In this document: in pieces, positions 13,096 to 26,104 of the stretch | Layout: the number at the start of each line of letters is the position of its first letter | Numbering within the stretch: the stretch's first letter is position 1 | Assembly (NCBI GenBank): GCA_028023455.1 | Contig: JAQFVV010006273.1 | Coordinates: forward strand, 370,001 to 434,000 | Direction of reading: 5' to 3' | Length of the DNA: 64,000 nt | DNA from: Epiperipatus broadwayi | Lineage: Eukaryota; Onychophora; Udeonychophora; Euonychophora; Peripatidae | Program-made: the position numbers and the translations under genes | Notes under the pieces: generated by a model | Told to the model about the DNA's origin: nothing | Database searches by the model: none | The model's input: the letters and a program-made list of their open reading frames with translations, nothing else

Positions 13096-13875
13096 CTACC
13101 AGTTATTATTACAAAAAAAAATACCAGTTATTGTTATCGTTTTTTTGCATTAATAAGTCATTTAGTATTACTTTAATCATATTTTAATCTTATTTAGTCA
13201 ATGTACTATAAAAAGTTAATGTATTAAAAAACCAATATTCTCCCTAAATAAAATTCTTTTAAAACTAGTATTACTTTAATCATTTACACAGAAGCAAAAT
13301 TTTCCATATAGTAACATAAAGAATGCTAATAGTATAATGTTTAGTAATGGTTTAATCATTTTAGTGCATAAGGCAACAAATAAATGAAGTTGTGAATACA
13401 TCTGAATTGTAATGAATCTCATTCTTGTTTATAAATTTATTAGGTATGTTAATCTCTATATATGTCTGGAACAACTATGAAAATAGACATTATGCATTGT
13501 TTGAGTATTCTAGTAAGAAAAAGATATTGAAATGTATATATATATATTCATATTTTATCTATCTCACTCTTTTTCCAAATAAAAAAAAAAGATGGTGACA
13601 AATTAGAACAAATACAATTTCAAATAAATTGGACAAATTACTAATACAGATAGTAAAATTGTGACGAAAGTAATCACAATATTAATCTTCATTGCTTTAA
13701 CAGCTTATTTAAATAAAGCACAATATTTTTCAGATAATTAAAAATGATTGCTAGTGGTTCAGATATTCTTTGTTTTTTTTTTCTGACAAATAAATTAGAA
13801 AGTAAAATAAGATCTAGATAATAAAAACTTCTAAAAGTAATAGAAAATTCAATTGGCTGTGCAAAGTCCATTATT
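13096..13875. other. Unassigned ~780 bp insertion within RTE copy 1
   Basis: Homology to other RTE copies stops at about 13096 and resumes at about 13875. The segment between is AT-rich with a TA tract near 13540 and no recognisable gene. The phrase ACACAGAAGCAAAATTTTCC near 13286 resembles the region just before the RepA core at 18550, so part may be a degraded RepA copy. Boundaries are approximate. Confidence 0.5.
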
Positions 13876-14311
13876 TATCTTTAGATATATTTATTAATTT
13901 TATCTAATGGTTTTTGTAATATTTTCTGAAGCTCTGAAGCATTATTTGCAAAAACTATCACATCATTGGAAAAATCTATTTGATTTAAATAATCTCTCCA
14001 TACTTTAATTTCTTAAACTTTCTGCTTTAGTTCATAAGATACTTCTGGTAAAATTGCTGCAAAAGTTTTAGAGAATAGGAATCACTCTGTCAAATTTTCT
14101 GATCAATGTTAATCTTTTCAATGTGACCATGTAAATCAGACCATTAATGTGATATTTTGGTTAACTTCTACAGAATTTGAAATATCCCTGGTTAATGTAT
14201 TTTTGTCATGTACAAATTTAATACTAAATAGCATTAATATTTTTATGATATCTATGGTGCTATAACCAATTTTAAATTCAACTTGTTCTTTTGGTTGGAT
14301 TGGGTTCAAAA

Positions 14312-14598
14312 TAAATAAGTTGTAAAACACTAAACATCACATGATCACCATCTCTTATACTAGCACATAATTGTTATTAAACAAGATAAAACTCTCTCCT
14401 TACAGTAGTGCCACCCTGTGCCAAACAGAGTAATCAATGGATGCCAGAAGGCTTAGTGCATAAAATCCCTATCTAGTGCCTACTCATCCAATATTCCCAG
14501 ACTAGTTTCTAAGCCTTCTGGCATCCATTGATTACTCTGTTTGTCACACTGTGGCACTACTGTATGGAGAGAGTTTTGCCTTGTTAAATAAGTTGTAA
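14312..14598. mobile_element. RepA foldback element with 14 bp target-site duplication
   Basis: TAAATAAGTTGTAA occurs at 14312-14325 and 14585-14598, and the flanks belong to one RTE reading frame, so the 259 bp between are an insertion. Inside, 14380-14454 and 14511-14584 are inverted repeats of about 74 bp (for example GTAATCAATGGATGCCAGAA versus TTCTGGCATCCATTGATTAC), with a 56 bp loop containing ATCCCTATCTAGTGCC. The left end carries about 54 bp (TAAACATCACATGATCACC) that has no partner on the right. No coding capacity. Related copies lie at 15690, 18541 and 19610. Confidence 0.88.
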
Positions 14599-14740
14599 TT
14601 ATCTTAGTAAAGATCTTCCATAGTAGCAATAAAAGGCTGATATATTTGTTATTTTTAATATTTTCTTTTTCATTTTTTTTTAAATATGGCACTACTGCAT
14701 TTTTCCAATCATATTATGTATTTTTTTTCAATCATATATA

Positions 14741-15689
14741 TTAATAAATGCTAAATTATTAATTACTGCTTTTATTATTTATTTTTAATTGATAATGAAA
14801 AAAAAAAACAGTAATAAATATTAAAGAAGGAAAAAAACTATCAAATTTTGTTATAATAATATCAGAAAGTATTAATTGTAGTATTTGGTCAATGTTTTAT
14901 GTTTAAAAAATAAAATGGTTTAAAATAATTAATAAAAAAAGGCAACTAACTATATGATAAATAAATAACCTAGATTTTTTTTAGTACATTATAATTAAGA
15001 TGATTTCTATCTTTCTTCTTCCATAAAAAGAAACAACTGGAAAGAGGAGATTAGCTAAAATTCATAATAATCATCTGCTCAAAAAAACAAATGATACCTG
15101 AACCACCCAAGGGCTGGGCCAAGTAAAAGAGTTTCAAATCAAAACTTTTTTTCAACTTTCTTCAGTCTATAATTTATTAAAAAGAAATAATAAATAAAAA
15201 TCTATTTCTTGATCTGGCATTAGGATTTAATACCAATTAAAAAAAAACTTTTAGATTTCATTTTATCAAAATTACTTCACATGATATAATTAAATAAGAT
15301 TTATATATATAAAGCAATCTATTTATACAATTGCTTTAAATTTGTACAGTTTGTTTTTTATAGCAGTGATAAAAATTTTATATTATTTGATTCTATTATA
15401 AAATTACAATCTGGAAATAAAGTTAAATTTCTACCATTTCACTATTTTTTATTTATTTTCTCTTATCAATAAGATTCATTTAAACCACTTTGTGCATTAT
15501 AAATAACATTTTTAGGTATGATCTTTCATCAAAATATAATTATTTGTTATTCATATTGAAATATTATTATATTTTTTAATTAGATTTGTCATTATATTTT
15601 TTTTATATTCATTAGAAATTGATTAATTAATACTTATAGTTATTGGGGATTCTTGTAATATATGCATATGCTAAGTTCTCAACCAGAAA
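14741..15689. other. AT-rich DNA, no gene seen
   Basis: Only A and T runs and short repeats are visible. One GC-richer phrase sits at about 15100-15120 without recognisable context. Confidence 0.5.
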
Positions 15690-16240
15690 GGTCCATTAAA
15701 ATATTATCACATGACCTTATGCTCACCCAAGCTGTTAAAACAGTAGTAACATTTTTCTTCACAATAGTGTCACCTAAATGCAAGCTCTAGTAATCAAAAG
15801 ATGTTAGAAGATTGTGAATTGTAATCCCTATCTAGTGCTTTTCCATTCAATATTCCCATACTAATTTCCAGCATATGGCTTTCACCAATGAGAAGTCTTG
15901 CATCTGAGAGCAGTGTACTTAGAGCTTTGTAAACTAAGCATAAATACCAAAAATGCTAAAAGAAAAATATTGCCACTCTATCTTTTATTAGTTCATTTTC
16001 ATCACATAACTACATTTGAAAAGTACAGTTACTTTGGCTATTCCAAAATCCAAGACTCATGAATAAAAGGCATAAGCTAAAAACTAGGCTGAAGATATTG
16101 GATGGGAAACACTGGATAGGAATCATGAATTATAACTTTCTATTATCTATTGATTATTAGAGCTTCACTATGTGGCACTATTGTGGGGGAAAAACTGCTA
16201 TTAAATAATCATTTTAAGTGATCATCAGTAATTGCTTACC
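15690..16240. mobile_element. RepA foldback, ~550 bp copy
   Basis: The left part (about 15700-15910) carries TATCACATGACCTTATGCTC, CAATAGTGTCACCTAAATGC, AATCCCTATCTAGTGC and CAATATTCCCATACTAATTT. The right part (about 16040-16210) carries the same landmarks reverse-complemented, ending near GTGGCACTATTGTGGGGG. The intervening ~130 bp is unpaired. No clear flanking duplication could be fixed. Confidence 0.8.
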
Positions 16241-18540
16241 TTATTAATACTAAAATTTTAATATCTAGAGCTATATCATGAACCTTTTGCACTATTTAAA
16301 AATATTTTTAAGTAAATAATAAAAATAATTTCAGTAAAATTATTTGAATTGTGTTACTTAACTAACATTTAAAAAATATGACTTATGGTTTAATAATTGG
16401 CAAAAACAATTTAGCATTCATATTAGTGATTTTATACACACACACATATATATATAGGACATGATTTTGTTTACCATTGTTATAATAATTTATAAATATT
16501 TATTATAAATAAAATTTTAAATAAATATGGCTCAATGTATATGTAAACAAAGGGAGTAAATCACACACACACTCCGGCTACGACTTAAAAACTATCTAAA
16601 TGTTGAGCAAAGGTTTACCAACATTGTTGATAAGTCAGAGTAAAGTTAATTTATCAACCAGATAGAATATAGCACTTAAGAGTTATTAAACTCATAATTA
16701 ATTATGCTAGGCTGGAGTTAGCATCTCACTTTTAACACCTTGATTGTAATAATTAAACCAGATTATAAAGTGACAGAACTAAATTTATTTAATGCTTTTA
16801 AATATATATATATATATATATATACTATTCAGTACATTACATTAGTTATACACGCAAACACACACACACATATAAAGTTTCTTCATCTGTGTGTTTTTTT
16901 TAATAATGTATTAATTATTACACAATTTGTCTTCAAGCAGATAACATTCTTATATATACTGATTCCAACACCCATGTCATAACTCCAATTCATTTTTTCA
17001 ATCAAACAAAAATTTATATATAATAATATTTAATTCATTTCCAAGATGTTGATATAGCCTAATAGCACCAGTTAGAAAACTCAGTAGAAATAAAGGGAGA
17101 ATCACCTTCAATCATATTTTATTTTATGTTCAGTAAATTGATATTAATCTTATAAACTCAATTTATCTTGAGATTTTAATTCTTCAGCTAAAAATAATTA
17201 GGCTTTTCATTTCATCAACCGATATGAGTTACCTATTTGAAAGTCATAGATAATATGGAAATTCTAAATTTGATCAGAATTTGAATGCCAGGCATGGAAT
17301 AACAAATAGATTGTGCAAAAATTATCCTATCAGATTCTTTCACTAATCATAGCTATCATGTGTTTAATAATCTTTGTATTGTAATGAGGACTAAATAAGA
17401 ATTACACTCCACTACAAAACAATATAAAAGAATAAATTAACTTTAATCATTTATTCAATAATTATTTAATTTCAGTGAGTATGTCCTCTAGCATAGGAAC
17501 TAAAAGTTATTTGTATCACAATTTACAAACATTACTTTTACTTAATATAGACGAAGAAAATTATGTCTGTGATGATGAATATTATTAATCAGTTATAGTA
17601 TCGTTTTATTTTAATGTCTAGTGAAAGTCAAAAATAGACAAAAAAAAATTTAAAGAATATTTTGTTCAGTAATCTTTAAATATTTACCGTAAAGTTGTTT
17701 TATCCCCCCAATGAAATTCCTTAAACATCCTACCTGGCATCAAATAAGGGGGGGGGGGGATATTTACTTTTTTAAAAAAAAATTTCTAAATTTTAAATTA
17801 TTCACTTCAGTTTCAAAATTGCTGCTTTTAAAAAAGAAATGGTTTTCTGACAAATCCTTGTTTCAATGTCTTATTTGATTTTCAAAATTAAAATGAAATT
17901 TAACTACTTCCTGAAATGGTCCAGGATAAACTTATAAAAGGAAACCAAATTTCGTTTTTCTTGAGACAGGAAGACTAATTTGCCTTATATTTAATATATT
18001 AAATTTCCAACTTCCTCCAGGATCCTAATTATTTTTAAAATTATATATATATTTTATAGGCTATTGATTTTTTATTATTTATTGATTTAAAAAAATCTAA
18101 ATCACTATATATGTATTAGTTTGTAAGAATTTGTAGTGGGGGGATTACCCAATGTAAATTTTTAAAAAATCAACGTGGATTAAAAAATTATGTCATTAAA
18201 AAACATATATAAAATGTTACTATTAAATCAAGCAATATATAGAAACATTCGAATATAAAAAGAAAGACATTGACATAGAGAATTATCTGTTTACATTTAA
18301 ATTGTATTCTTTATTCTTTTTAACTTAAAAATGTATTTTTAGCCATATCATTAAAATTGATTATATTTGTAATCATGTTTTTTGTTTGTTTTTTTTTCAA
18401 TATTTAATATGGCTAAAGCAGTAAGTGGATTTTCTGCATGGAATTTATTTAAAATTGTTAATTCTTTTAAAAAGCAACTAACTATCTAAGGCTGTAATGA
18501 TATCAGTCTAAATTGCATGTTTTCTATTACTCCACTAAGT
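16241..18540. other. AT-rich DNA with simple repeats, no gene seen
   Basis: It contains a TA tract at 16801-16824, a CA-rich tract near 16856-16870 and an 11-base G run at about 17749-17759, which is striking in this composition. No gene or repeat family is recognised. Confidence 0.55.
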
Positions 18541-18770
18541 TATTTTCACAGAGGCAAACTTTCCATACAGTAGTGCCACTCAGTGCATACCAGAGTAATC
18601 AATGGATGCAGGAAAGTTTGGATATAAAATCCCTATCTAGTGTCTATTCATCCAATATCTTCAGACTAGTTTTTAGCTTATAGCTTTCATCATTGAGGAA
18701 CCTTAGATTTGTGATCATGTGGTGGTTTAAGTTGTTTTTATTAAATAGCAATTTCTTTATGGGTTGTATG
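18541..18770 (+). mobile_element. RepA, single-orientation copy
   Basis: Carries the RepA landmarks in the order CATACAGTAGTGCCACTCAG, AGAGTAATCAATGGATGC, AAAATCCCTATCTAGTG, AGACTAGTTTTTAGCTTA and CATCATTGAGGAACCTTAG. No inverted partner is seen immediately downstream, so this is half of the foldback form or the basic unit. Confidence 0.8.
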
Positions 18771-19021
18771 GTTTGATGTGTTCTGCATTGATTAGTTCTA
18801 GAATGTACAATATATTAATTATTGCATAACACAACTATTGCTGGAAAATGTATTAAACATACTATGAAACTGTATTGTATTATAAATAATAATATTATGA
18901 TTTTTAGATAAGTATATAAAATTTAAGAACAAGAATAATGAATCAAGAGCATTCACTTTGCATTTCAGGGAGTACATTTCTTACAGATGAGTCACAATAT
19001 ATATATATATATTTCCATCAT

Positions 19022-19505
19022 TGTTATTATAATAAAGAATAGAAATGAGATGATTACATTCATGGAAACTGGAATAACTTTTAGCTTTTGATGTTGCTAA
19101 GAAACTATTAATTACTAACAATTGACAATCTCAGTGGCTAAACAAGTTTTCTCATTAATCTATAATAGTTGCTTTGTAGGAATTTTTTGTTGAAGTAAAC
19201 GAATGTCTTCTTTTATTTCAAATACAAGTTCTTACATGGATTTAAACCCAGAAAGCTATTTTTATAAATATGAGAATGTGAAAGAATAACATCTTTCTTG
19301 ATATTCTCTTAATAACATGTTAAACTTCTTTAGAGAGTTGTACATATTGAAATAAATATCTCCATGTATTGTTATTATAATAAAGAATTAAAATAAGATT
19401 ACATCTATGTAAACAGAGATAACATTTAGTTTTTGATGTTGCTAAAAAACTATTAATTAGCACTAACTGACAATCCTTGAGCCTAAATAACTTTTCTCAT
19501 TAACC
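19022..19505 (+). repeat. RepB, two tandem copies
   Basis: Two forward units start near 19040 (GAATAGAAATGAGATG) and 19388 (AATTAAAATAAGATTACATC), period about 345 bp, the second truncated near 19505. The internal landmarks match those of the cluster at 7621, including TTTTGTTGAAGTAAACGAA and TTTAAACCCAGAAAGCT. Confidence 0.85.
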
Positions 19506-19599
19506 TATATATCTATATACACATGCATATAAATATCACTAAGATAGATAAGGAAAGTTAAAAGCAAAAGATTAAAGTAAAACTGTTTCTATAAATTTA

Positions 19600-20258
19600 T
19601 GAAATTGCTATAAAATTCCTAAACATCACATGATTACTATTTTTGATGTTTACACAAGCTGTTAATTAGAATAGCAATGCATATAGTAGTATCACCCAGG
19701 ACAAACTTTAATAATCAACAGGTGAAAGATTTGTGTATAAAATTCATATCTAGTGCCTACTCATTCAATATTCCAAGACCAGTTTCTAGCTTGTAACTTT
19801 CATTAGTGAGGAGTCTGATATCTGAAAGCACTAAACTTAGATCTTTTGATCTAATGCAATCCTGCAAAAGCCTATGAGGTAATGGTGATTGTGGTTTTTG
19901 AAAAAACTAGACACCAAAATGTAAAGATGCAGAACTAGGTTTAGATCTATATAAGAACATGACATTAGATTGAAAACATTATTGTGTTTTATTTTGGACT
20001 TCTAGCTTTATAATTAACTAAAGTGATAAAAGGTGGCTGATGGAGAGTTGCATTAAATCCTAAAATCTAGGTGCAGTGTTATAAAATCCAAGACTTCTCA
20101 TTGATGAAAGCCAGAAGCTATAAACTAGTCTGGGGATATTGATGAATAGGCACCAAATAGAGATTTTATGTGCAAATCTTCTTGCATCCATTGATTGCTA
20201 AGGTCTGCATTAGGTGCACTACTATATGGAGTTTTCTACTGTTATTCGTGAAATTGCT
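19600..20258. mobile_element. RepA foldback, 639 bp copy with 10 bp target-site duplication
   Basis: TGAAATTGCT occurs at 19600-19609 and 20249-20258. Between them, about 19660-19830 reads forward RepA (ATAGTAGTATCACCCAGG, TCATATCTAGTGCCTACTC, AGACCAGTTTCTAGCTTG) and about 20075-20248 reads the reverse complement (CTAGTCTGGGGATATTGATG, CATTAGGTGCACTACTATAT). The middle 250 bp is unpaired. The left end again has about 50 bp (CTAAACATCACATGATTAC) absent from the right end, the same asymmetry as the copy at 14326. Confidence 0.83.
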
Positions 20259-20264
20259 CTTGAA

Positions 20265-21535
20265 AAATACAAAACACTTCCACTTCTTCAATGCATCTAC
20301 AATTGTTCACATACACAAAGACCCATATGCCTTACCCACAGTTTTCTCATATCTTTATATTATATAATAAAAAATATAATTTGCTCAAAAACAGTGTGGT
20401 TTATTATCTTTTTATATTCCCCAAAAATTTTGCTCAAGAATATTATAAATAAAACTTCCCTCTTCAATTGTCAAAAACGTATTATAAATCTACTCCTGAG
20501 AACTTTCAGCCTACCAAACTTAATAGTAACCAAATTTCCTCTAAATTTCATATGCAAAAAGTGTATAAATTACAGGATTTTTAACAATAGAGCATTTTGA
20601 CTGTGTAATAGTTTTATATATATATATAAAATTAAGAGCATGCTATTATATATATATATATATAGTATCGAAAGATATTACCCTTATTCTATGGAATTGT
20701 ATATTTTTTGGACTAAATAGAATTGGTTAATAGTTACCATAAAAGTTAACACAGTATGAAAAGTTATTATTAGTTCATCATATATTAGTAAATATAATTT
20801 AAAGATTCATAATGTTAATTTGCAAATGTGATTGTCAATAAGAAAAAAAAGGAATATTATTTATATATAGAAAAAAAATCTTGATAACGTGCAGCCAGAA
20901 TTCTCACAAGAACATATAAGAAACTCAGAATGAGTTGGATGTTTTATCTTCCAATAGATTAATTAACATGTAAACTCGGAACTGCATAGTAATTTTCTTC
21001 TCATCATAATATGCCCAATAGTATTTATTAATAACTTACAAGTAGTATGTAAAGTCTATTAACATAAATTCCACGTTTATTCTTAGAATGAGGTTGCCTT
21101 GGCAATAGTATGTGATTGTTAATTCTTATTGATATTGGGATTGTTTATGTGTTGACTAGTTTTAATATGTAAATAATGAGGTATAACACACACAGACATA
21201 TATATCAATAGATTTTACGTATGTAGTTATTAATTCTATTTACATATTATGATGGAAAAAGAATTATTGCATAGTACCAAAACATTATATACTATTATTA
21301 TTAATTTTCCTAATACTTATAATCAATATTTTAATAATGATAATATGTTTGAATTGGATTTTAAAAAAATTATTAATAATATTACAAGAAAATATGGCAT
21401 ATAGATATATATGCAATTCAATATATATATACTTGCTTGCATTTATTATTGTATACTAATTATGGTGCAATTCTGTAATTGACTTAATGCTGTAGATTTG
21501 TATGACAAATAGATTCACAAGTTTGACACCATTTA
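20265..21535. other. AT-rich DNA, no confident gene
   Basis: An open frame of 128 codons at 20214-20600 starts inside the RepA copy and runs into AT-rich sequence. I recognise nothing in it on either strand and judge it chance. TA tracts lie near 20617-20630 and 20647-20664. Confidence 0.5.
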
Positions 21536-21539
21536 CTTG

Positions 21540-24500
21540 AGAGTTATCTATCTTTTTCAGATATCTTTATGTATTTTAAAAATATGGAATGGAACGAAAG
21601 TTTTAATTATATCTAATATATAAATAAAATAGTAAGATACCCACTAAAATAATATCTTATATATTAATCATTTTAAATAGTTAAAGTACACAGTAATAAT
21701 ATATAACTACACAAAAATACTTTCAGAAAGGAATTTGCTATTAAGTGAATTGAAACCCTTTGATTTCTCTTGGAAACCTTAAAAAACAAGCTTGACAAAT
21801 TTTTAATCTTCACTCCACTTGCAGCTGTTATTATGTGATTATTCATATAATATATAAACATGGATGTGCTGATCACCAATATGCATTAGCCAGAATAGTA
21901 ATGACTTATTCCCTCTGAGAATTATTTCTTAATTATAATCAGATAAAATTTCTTGAAGACAGAATGTATGTATAAATGATTTTTTCTTTCTAATAGATAT
22001 TTACAATCTAGACAAAAATAAATCATGGCCCTTAATCCCAGGAAAGGGTAAAGTCATCAGCTAAGACAGTGATTGGCAGCTGTAGGCTAAGTGTGGTAGG
22101 AATATTCTGATTGTGGACCTACAGAGTCATTTGATGATGATATTTTATTTAGGTACTTATAAGTATAGATCACTTTCAGAAATATTGCAAAAATTGAAAG
22201 AATTGTCTCATATTAAATGGGAAATCATTAGACTTTATGAAATTAGAAGAAAAGGTGGAAAAAATTGATTTAAAAAGTGGACATTTACTGTATTACAAAA
22301 AGACAAATATTGGAAGTACAATTGAAATAGGATTCCTTATAAATAAAAAGTGAAATAACAACATTGTGGAGATTTATGGTGTATTGCACAGAATGGCAAG
22401 ATTAGTTATTCATCTTAATAGCAGACAATTCATGTTTATACCCTAATTAGTTCTCTTTGTGATGACAAAGTAGAGAATTTTTATAAGAATGTACACACAA
22501 AACATTTTGAAATTGGCGTGGTAGTCTTTAATTCTAGAATTGGTAAACTATTGAAAGATTAATGTGATGTAGATAAATTTTGTTATGATAATAAAAATGA
22601 GAGTGATTATAGACTTGTGAAGATTTCAGAAAAAACTTTAAATATGAATTTCAAGATTGTAATGTTCTTAATAAATTCAACACAGAAAATGATCATCAAT
22701 TAATGATATACATTGTAAGATACATGTGGATGCAAAACTAGAAAGACAAAAATTATTAAGAAAAAATATATTCACAGTTGATATTCCCAATCTTCAGAAA
22801 TATTTTAATGAATTTAAATTATAACTTGCAAATCATTTTCAAATATTACAAGATTTTGAATATGATTCAGATTTGAATGAAATTAATTGAAAAATAACTA
22901 ATATACTTTGAAAAAATGCAACAAAAGTAGCTGATAGATAAAAGCAGCAATTGACCAAAAACATTTCTACTGAGATTATAAAATTTATGAAGAAAAGAAG
23001 GAAAATGAAGAAACATAAAAATCGAAATAAATATCTCGAATTTTGTAAAATGGGGTGAAAAAGAGTTGATAATGATATAAGAAAGTATAATTGTGAACTA
23101 GCAAGGAAAAGTCTCAAGAGTGCAAAACAACATCTTGATATTAGTAGGAAACTTACTTCTGCAATAAAAAAAGAATAGAACTATTATCAAAAAGAGAGAT
23201 GACATCAGAATTGTGTAGAAATGTTCTATTAAGAATTATATGGCAATAAAGAATAAGGAAAAGCACCTCCTACAATTATTTTATCTTCTGAGTTGCACAT
23301 TATTTTAAATGAAGAAGTGGGACAAGCAATTAAATTCACAAAGAAGGAAAACTCTTCAGGTAATGATGGAATTATAATCAATGTCTTAAAAAAACAGGAA
23401 AATAAATAGAAAAATGTTTGGTAAATTATATAAGTGATAAAGATGCACCAGATGATTGGAAAAATGCAATATTAATATTAGTATTTTTAAAATGTGATTA
23501 AAAATATTGATCTATCAGTCCTTTATCAGTTATATACAAAATTTTTACTAAAATAATTATAATTCATCTACAAAGAACTAGAACATGGTGGATTTAAAAA
23601 TGATTTTAGTACAATATATGGTATCCAAGTATTGAGAGAAGTTATAGAAAGGTCTAATGAATAGGAATTGTTATTATGCTTTGGATTAGTTAATTATAAA
23701 AAGGCATTTGAGTCTATAAGCATTTTTTTAGTAATTAAAATATTAAATCATCAAGGTATAGATCCAGGATATTGTTTTATTCTGAAGAATATTTATAAAA
23801 ATGCAACAGCAATAATTCGATTATAAAATGATACTAGGATTAACATTGAGAAGGGTGTACAACAGGATGACTCCATATCTACCAAACTTTTTACAGCAAT
23901 TTTTCAAGAAGTATTACGTGGATTAAAATGAAAAGCTAAGGGAAAGTAAATGAAGAAAATATTTAAAGTCATCTAGATTTTGCAGATGATATAGTTGTTT
24001 TTGCAAATAATGCTTTAGACCTTCAGGAAATATTGCAAGAGTTATTAGATGATAGTAAAAAAGCAGGAATGACATCTGTTAAGAAGTCTAAAGTAATGTT
24101 CAATTAATTTTCTCCAAAAAAGAAAATAAAGATTGAAAATGATAAGTTAGAAGAAGTTAACAACTACAAATATCTTGATCAGATTATTACTATAAATGGA
24201 AACATAATGGATGAAATTATTGATAGAATTAAACTTGGCTGGAGTTTTTTTGGTAGAAATAATTTAATATTAAAAGGAAATATGCCTATGTGTTTGAAAA
24301 TAAATGTTTTTAATAAATATGTGTCACCAGTTCTTATCTAAGGATCTGAGACTTGGATTCTTAACAGAAGAGCAATACAGAGATTTCAGACCATGTATGT
24401 TAGGAGTAACAAGAAAAGATCAAAGATGAAATACATGGATGAGAGAACAAACAAGTATTACTGAAATCATAGAAGAGATGATAATATATGTGCAGTTGAA

Positions 24501-24672
24501 AGCTCAAACTAGATAGTAAATACCTAGAAAGAAACCCCTTGTAAAATAAAGGGATAATATTATAAAGTGTGCTGGGAAGATATGAACAAGACAGACTAGC
24601 TATCAGAGAAGATAGATTGAACTTGGAGAGACCTTCTTCTTGCAGTGGATTGTTAATTGTTGGATATGATGA
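21540..24672 (+). pseudogene. RTE-type LINE, copy 2, nearly full length but heavily decayed
   Basis: The 5' untranslated region (21540-22100) aligns by eye with copies 3 and 5: CCCTTTGATTTCTCTTGGAA, ATGTGATTATTCATATAATA, CACCAATATGCATTAGCCAG and CATGGCCCTTA. It extends about 170 bp further upstream than copy 3, matching the start region of copy 4 (39400-39480). Endonuclease remnants follow at about 22140-22750, RT at 22860-24120 (including the GFADD-type region near 23975) and the C-terminal zinc-finger-like region to 24650, where the 3' end reads CTTGCAGTGGATTGTTAATT. Stops and frameshifts are frequent throughout, so it is inactive. It has fewer intact stretches than copies 3 and 5 and is therefore probably older. 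Confidence 0.88.
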
Positions 24673-24684
24673 AGTCTTTCAATT

Positions 24685-24825
24685 ACTTAATTTGTAATCA
24701 TTATCAACTGAACTTATTTTATAGAGAAATATTTTTCATTTCTTAAATTGTAATCATTATCAATTGAATTTATGCAATCAAAAAGCAGAATTTCATGATA
24801 ATGATTGCAATTTAAGTAACCAAAG
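24685..24825. repeat. Short direct and inverted repeats after RTE copy 2
   Basis: TTGTAATCATTATCAACTGAA and TTGTAATCATTATCAATTGA form a direct pair (about 24699 and 24750), and ATGATAATGATTGCAATTTA near 24796 is an inverted third copy. The unit is about 30 bp. Confidence 0.7.
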
Positions 24826-24890
24826 TACTTCTGCATCTGATATATATTATAACTGATTTTTTTTTTACCATTATTTTAATTTAAAACCAT

Positions 24891-25592
<702 letters not shown>

Positions 25593-25746
25593 ATATATAT
25601 ATATATATCTCAGTCAATTACTAAAAAATTTATTAGAATATATTATTTTAATATGTTAATTATAGTTTGTCAATTATAATATAAAGTACAATTTGAAGCT
25701 AAAGAAAATACGTAGTATATAAAATTATAATGAATCATTTAAAAAT

Positions 25747-26104
25747 AGAGCTTTAAAATATTGTTGCATATGGTTGTAAAAGCTGGCCATATTAAATAAC
25801 ACAGCTATAAATATTAAAAAGTATATTTAATAAATTCGATTTTAATAGTTTAAAACTGATAATTTAATAAATGCTATATTAAAATTTATAATCATATTTA
25901 ATAGTCAAAATTAATATAGTTATGAAAAGCTTTAAAACATTGTTGCATATGGTTGTAAAAGCTGGCCATATTAAATAGCACAGCTATAAATATTAAAAAG
26001 TATATTTAATAAATTCGATTTTAATAGTTTAAAACTGATAATTTAATAAATGCTATATTAAAATTTATAATCATATTTAATAATCAAAATTAATATAGTA
26101 TATT
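25747..26104 (+). repeat. 179 bp tandem duplication, two near-identical copies
   Basis: TTGTTGCATATGGTTGTAAA starts at 25761 and again at 25940, and the following ~160 bases match with only a few differences. The high identity in an otherwise decayed region suggests a recent duplication. No function visible. Confidence 0.93.

Larger units (their letters stand above)
12548..14740 (-). pseudogene. RTE-type LINE, copy 1, decayed and interrupted
   Basis: The left end starts with ATCATCATCA, the reverse complement of the GAT-repeat tail of the RTE copies at 43282 and 57585, followed by the antisense of the RTE 3' region (12560-13095). RT sequence resumes at about 13880 with the ADD region, continues to 14311, and resumes at 14599-14740 with the minus-strand ISLL and KIFTKIITTYL pieces of the N-terminal RT motif. 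A piece QPKEQVEFKIGYSTIDIIK matches the EQAG..SGFSTVDHI motif of copy 3. There are many stops. Two foreign segments split it: 13096-13875 (unassigned) and 14326-14584 (RepA foldback). The 5' part, including the endonuclease, is missing, as is usual for truncated LINE insertions. Confidence 0.85.

Noticed and set aside
20214-20600. 128-codon open frame
   Set aside because: It begins inside a RepA foldback and runs into AT-rich DNA; biased composition, no recognisable domain on either strand.
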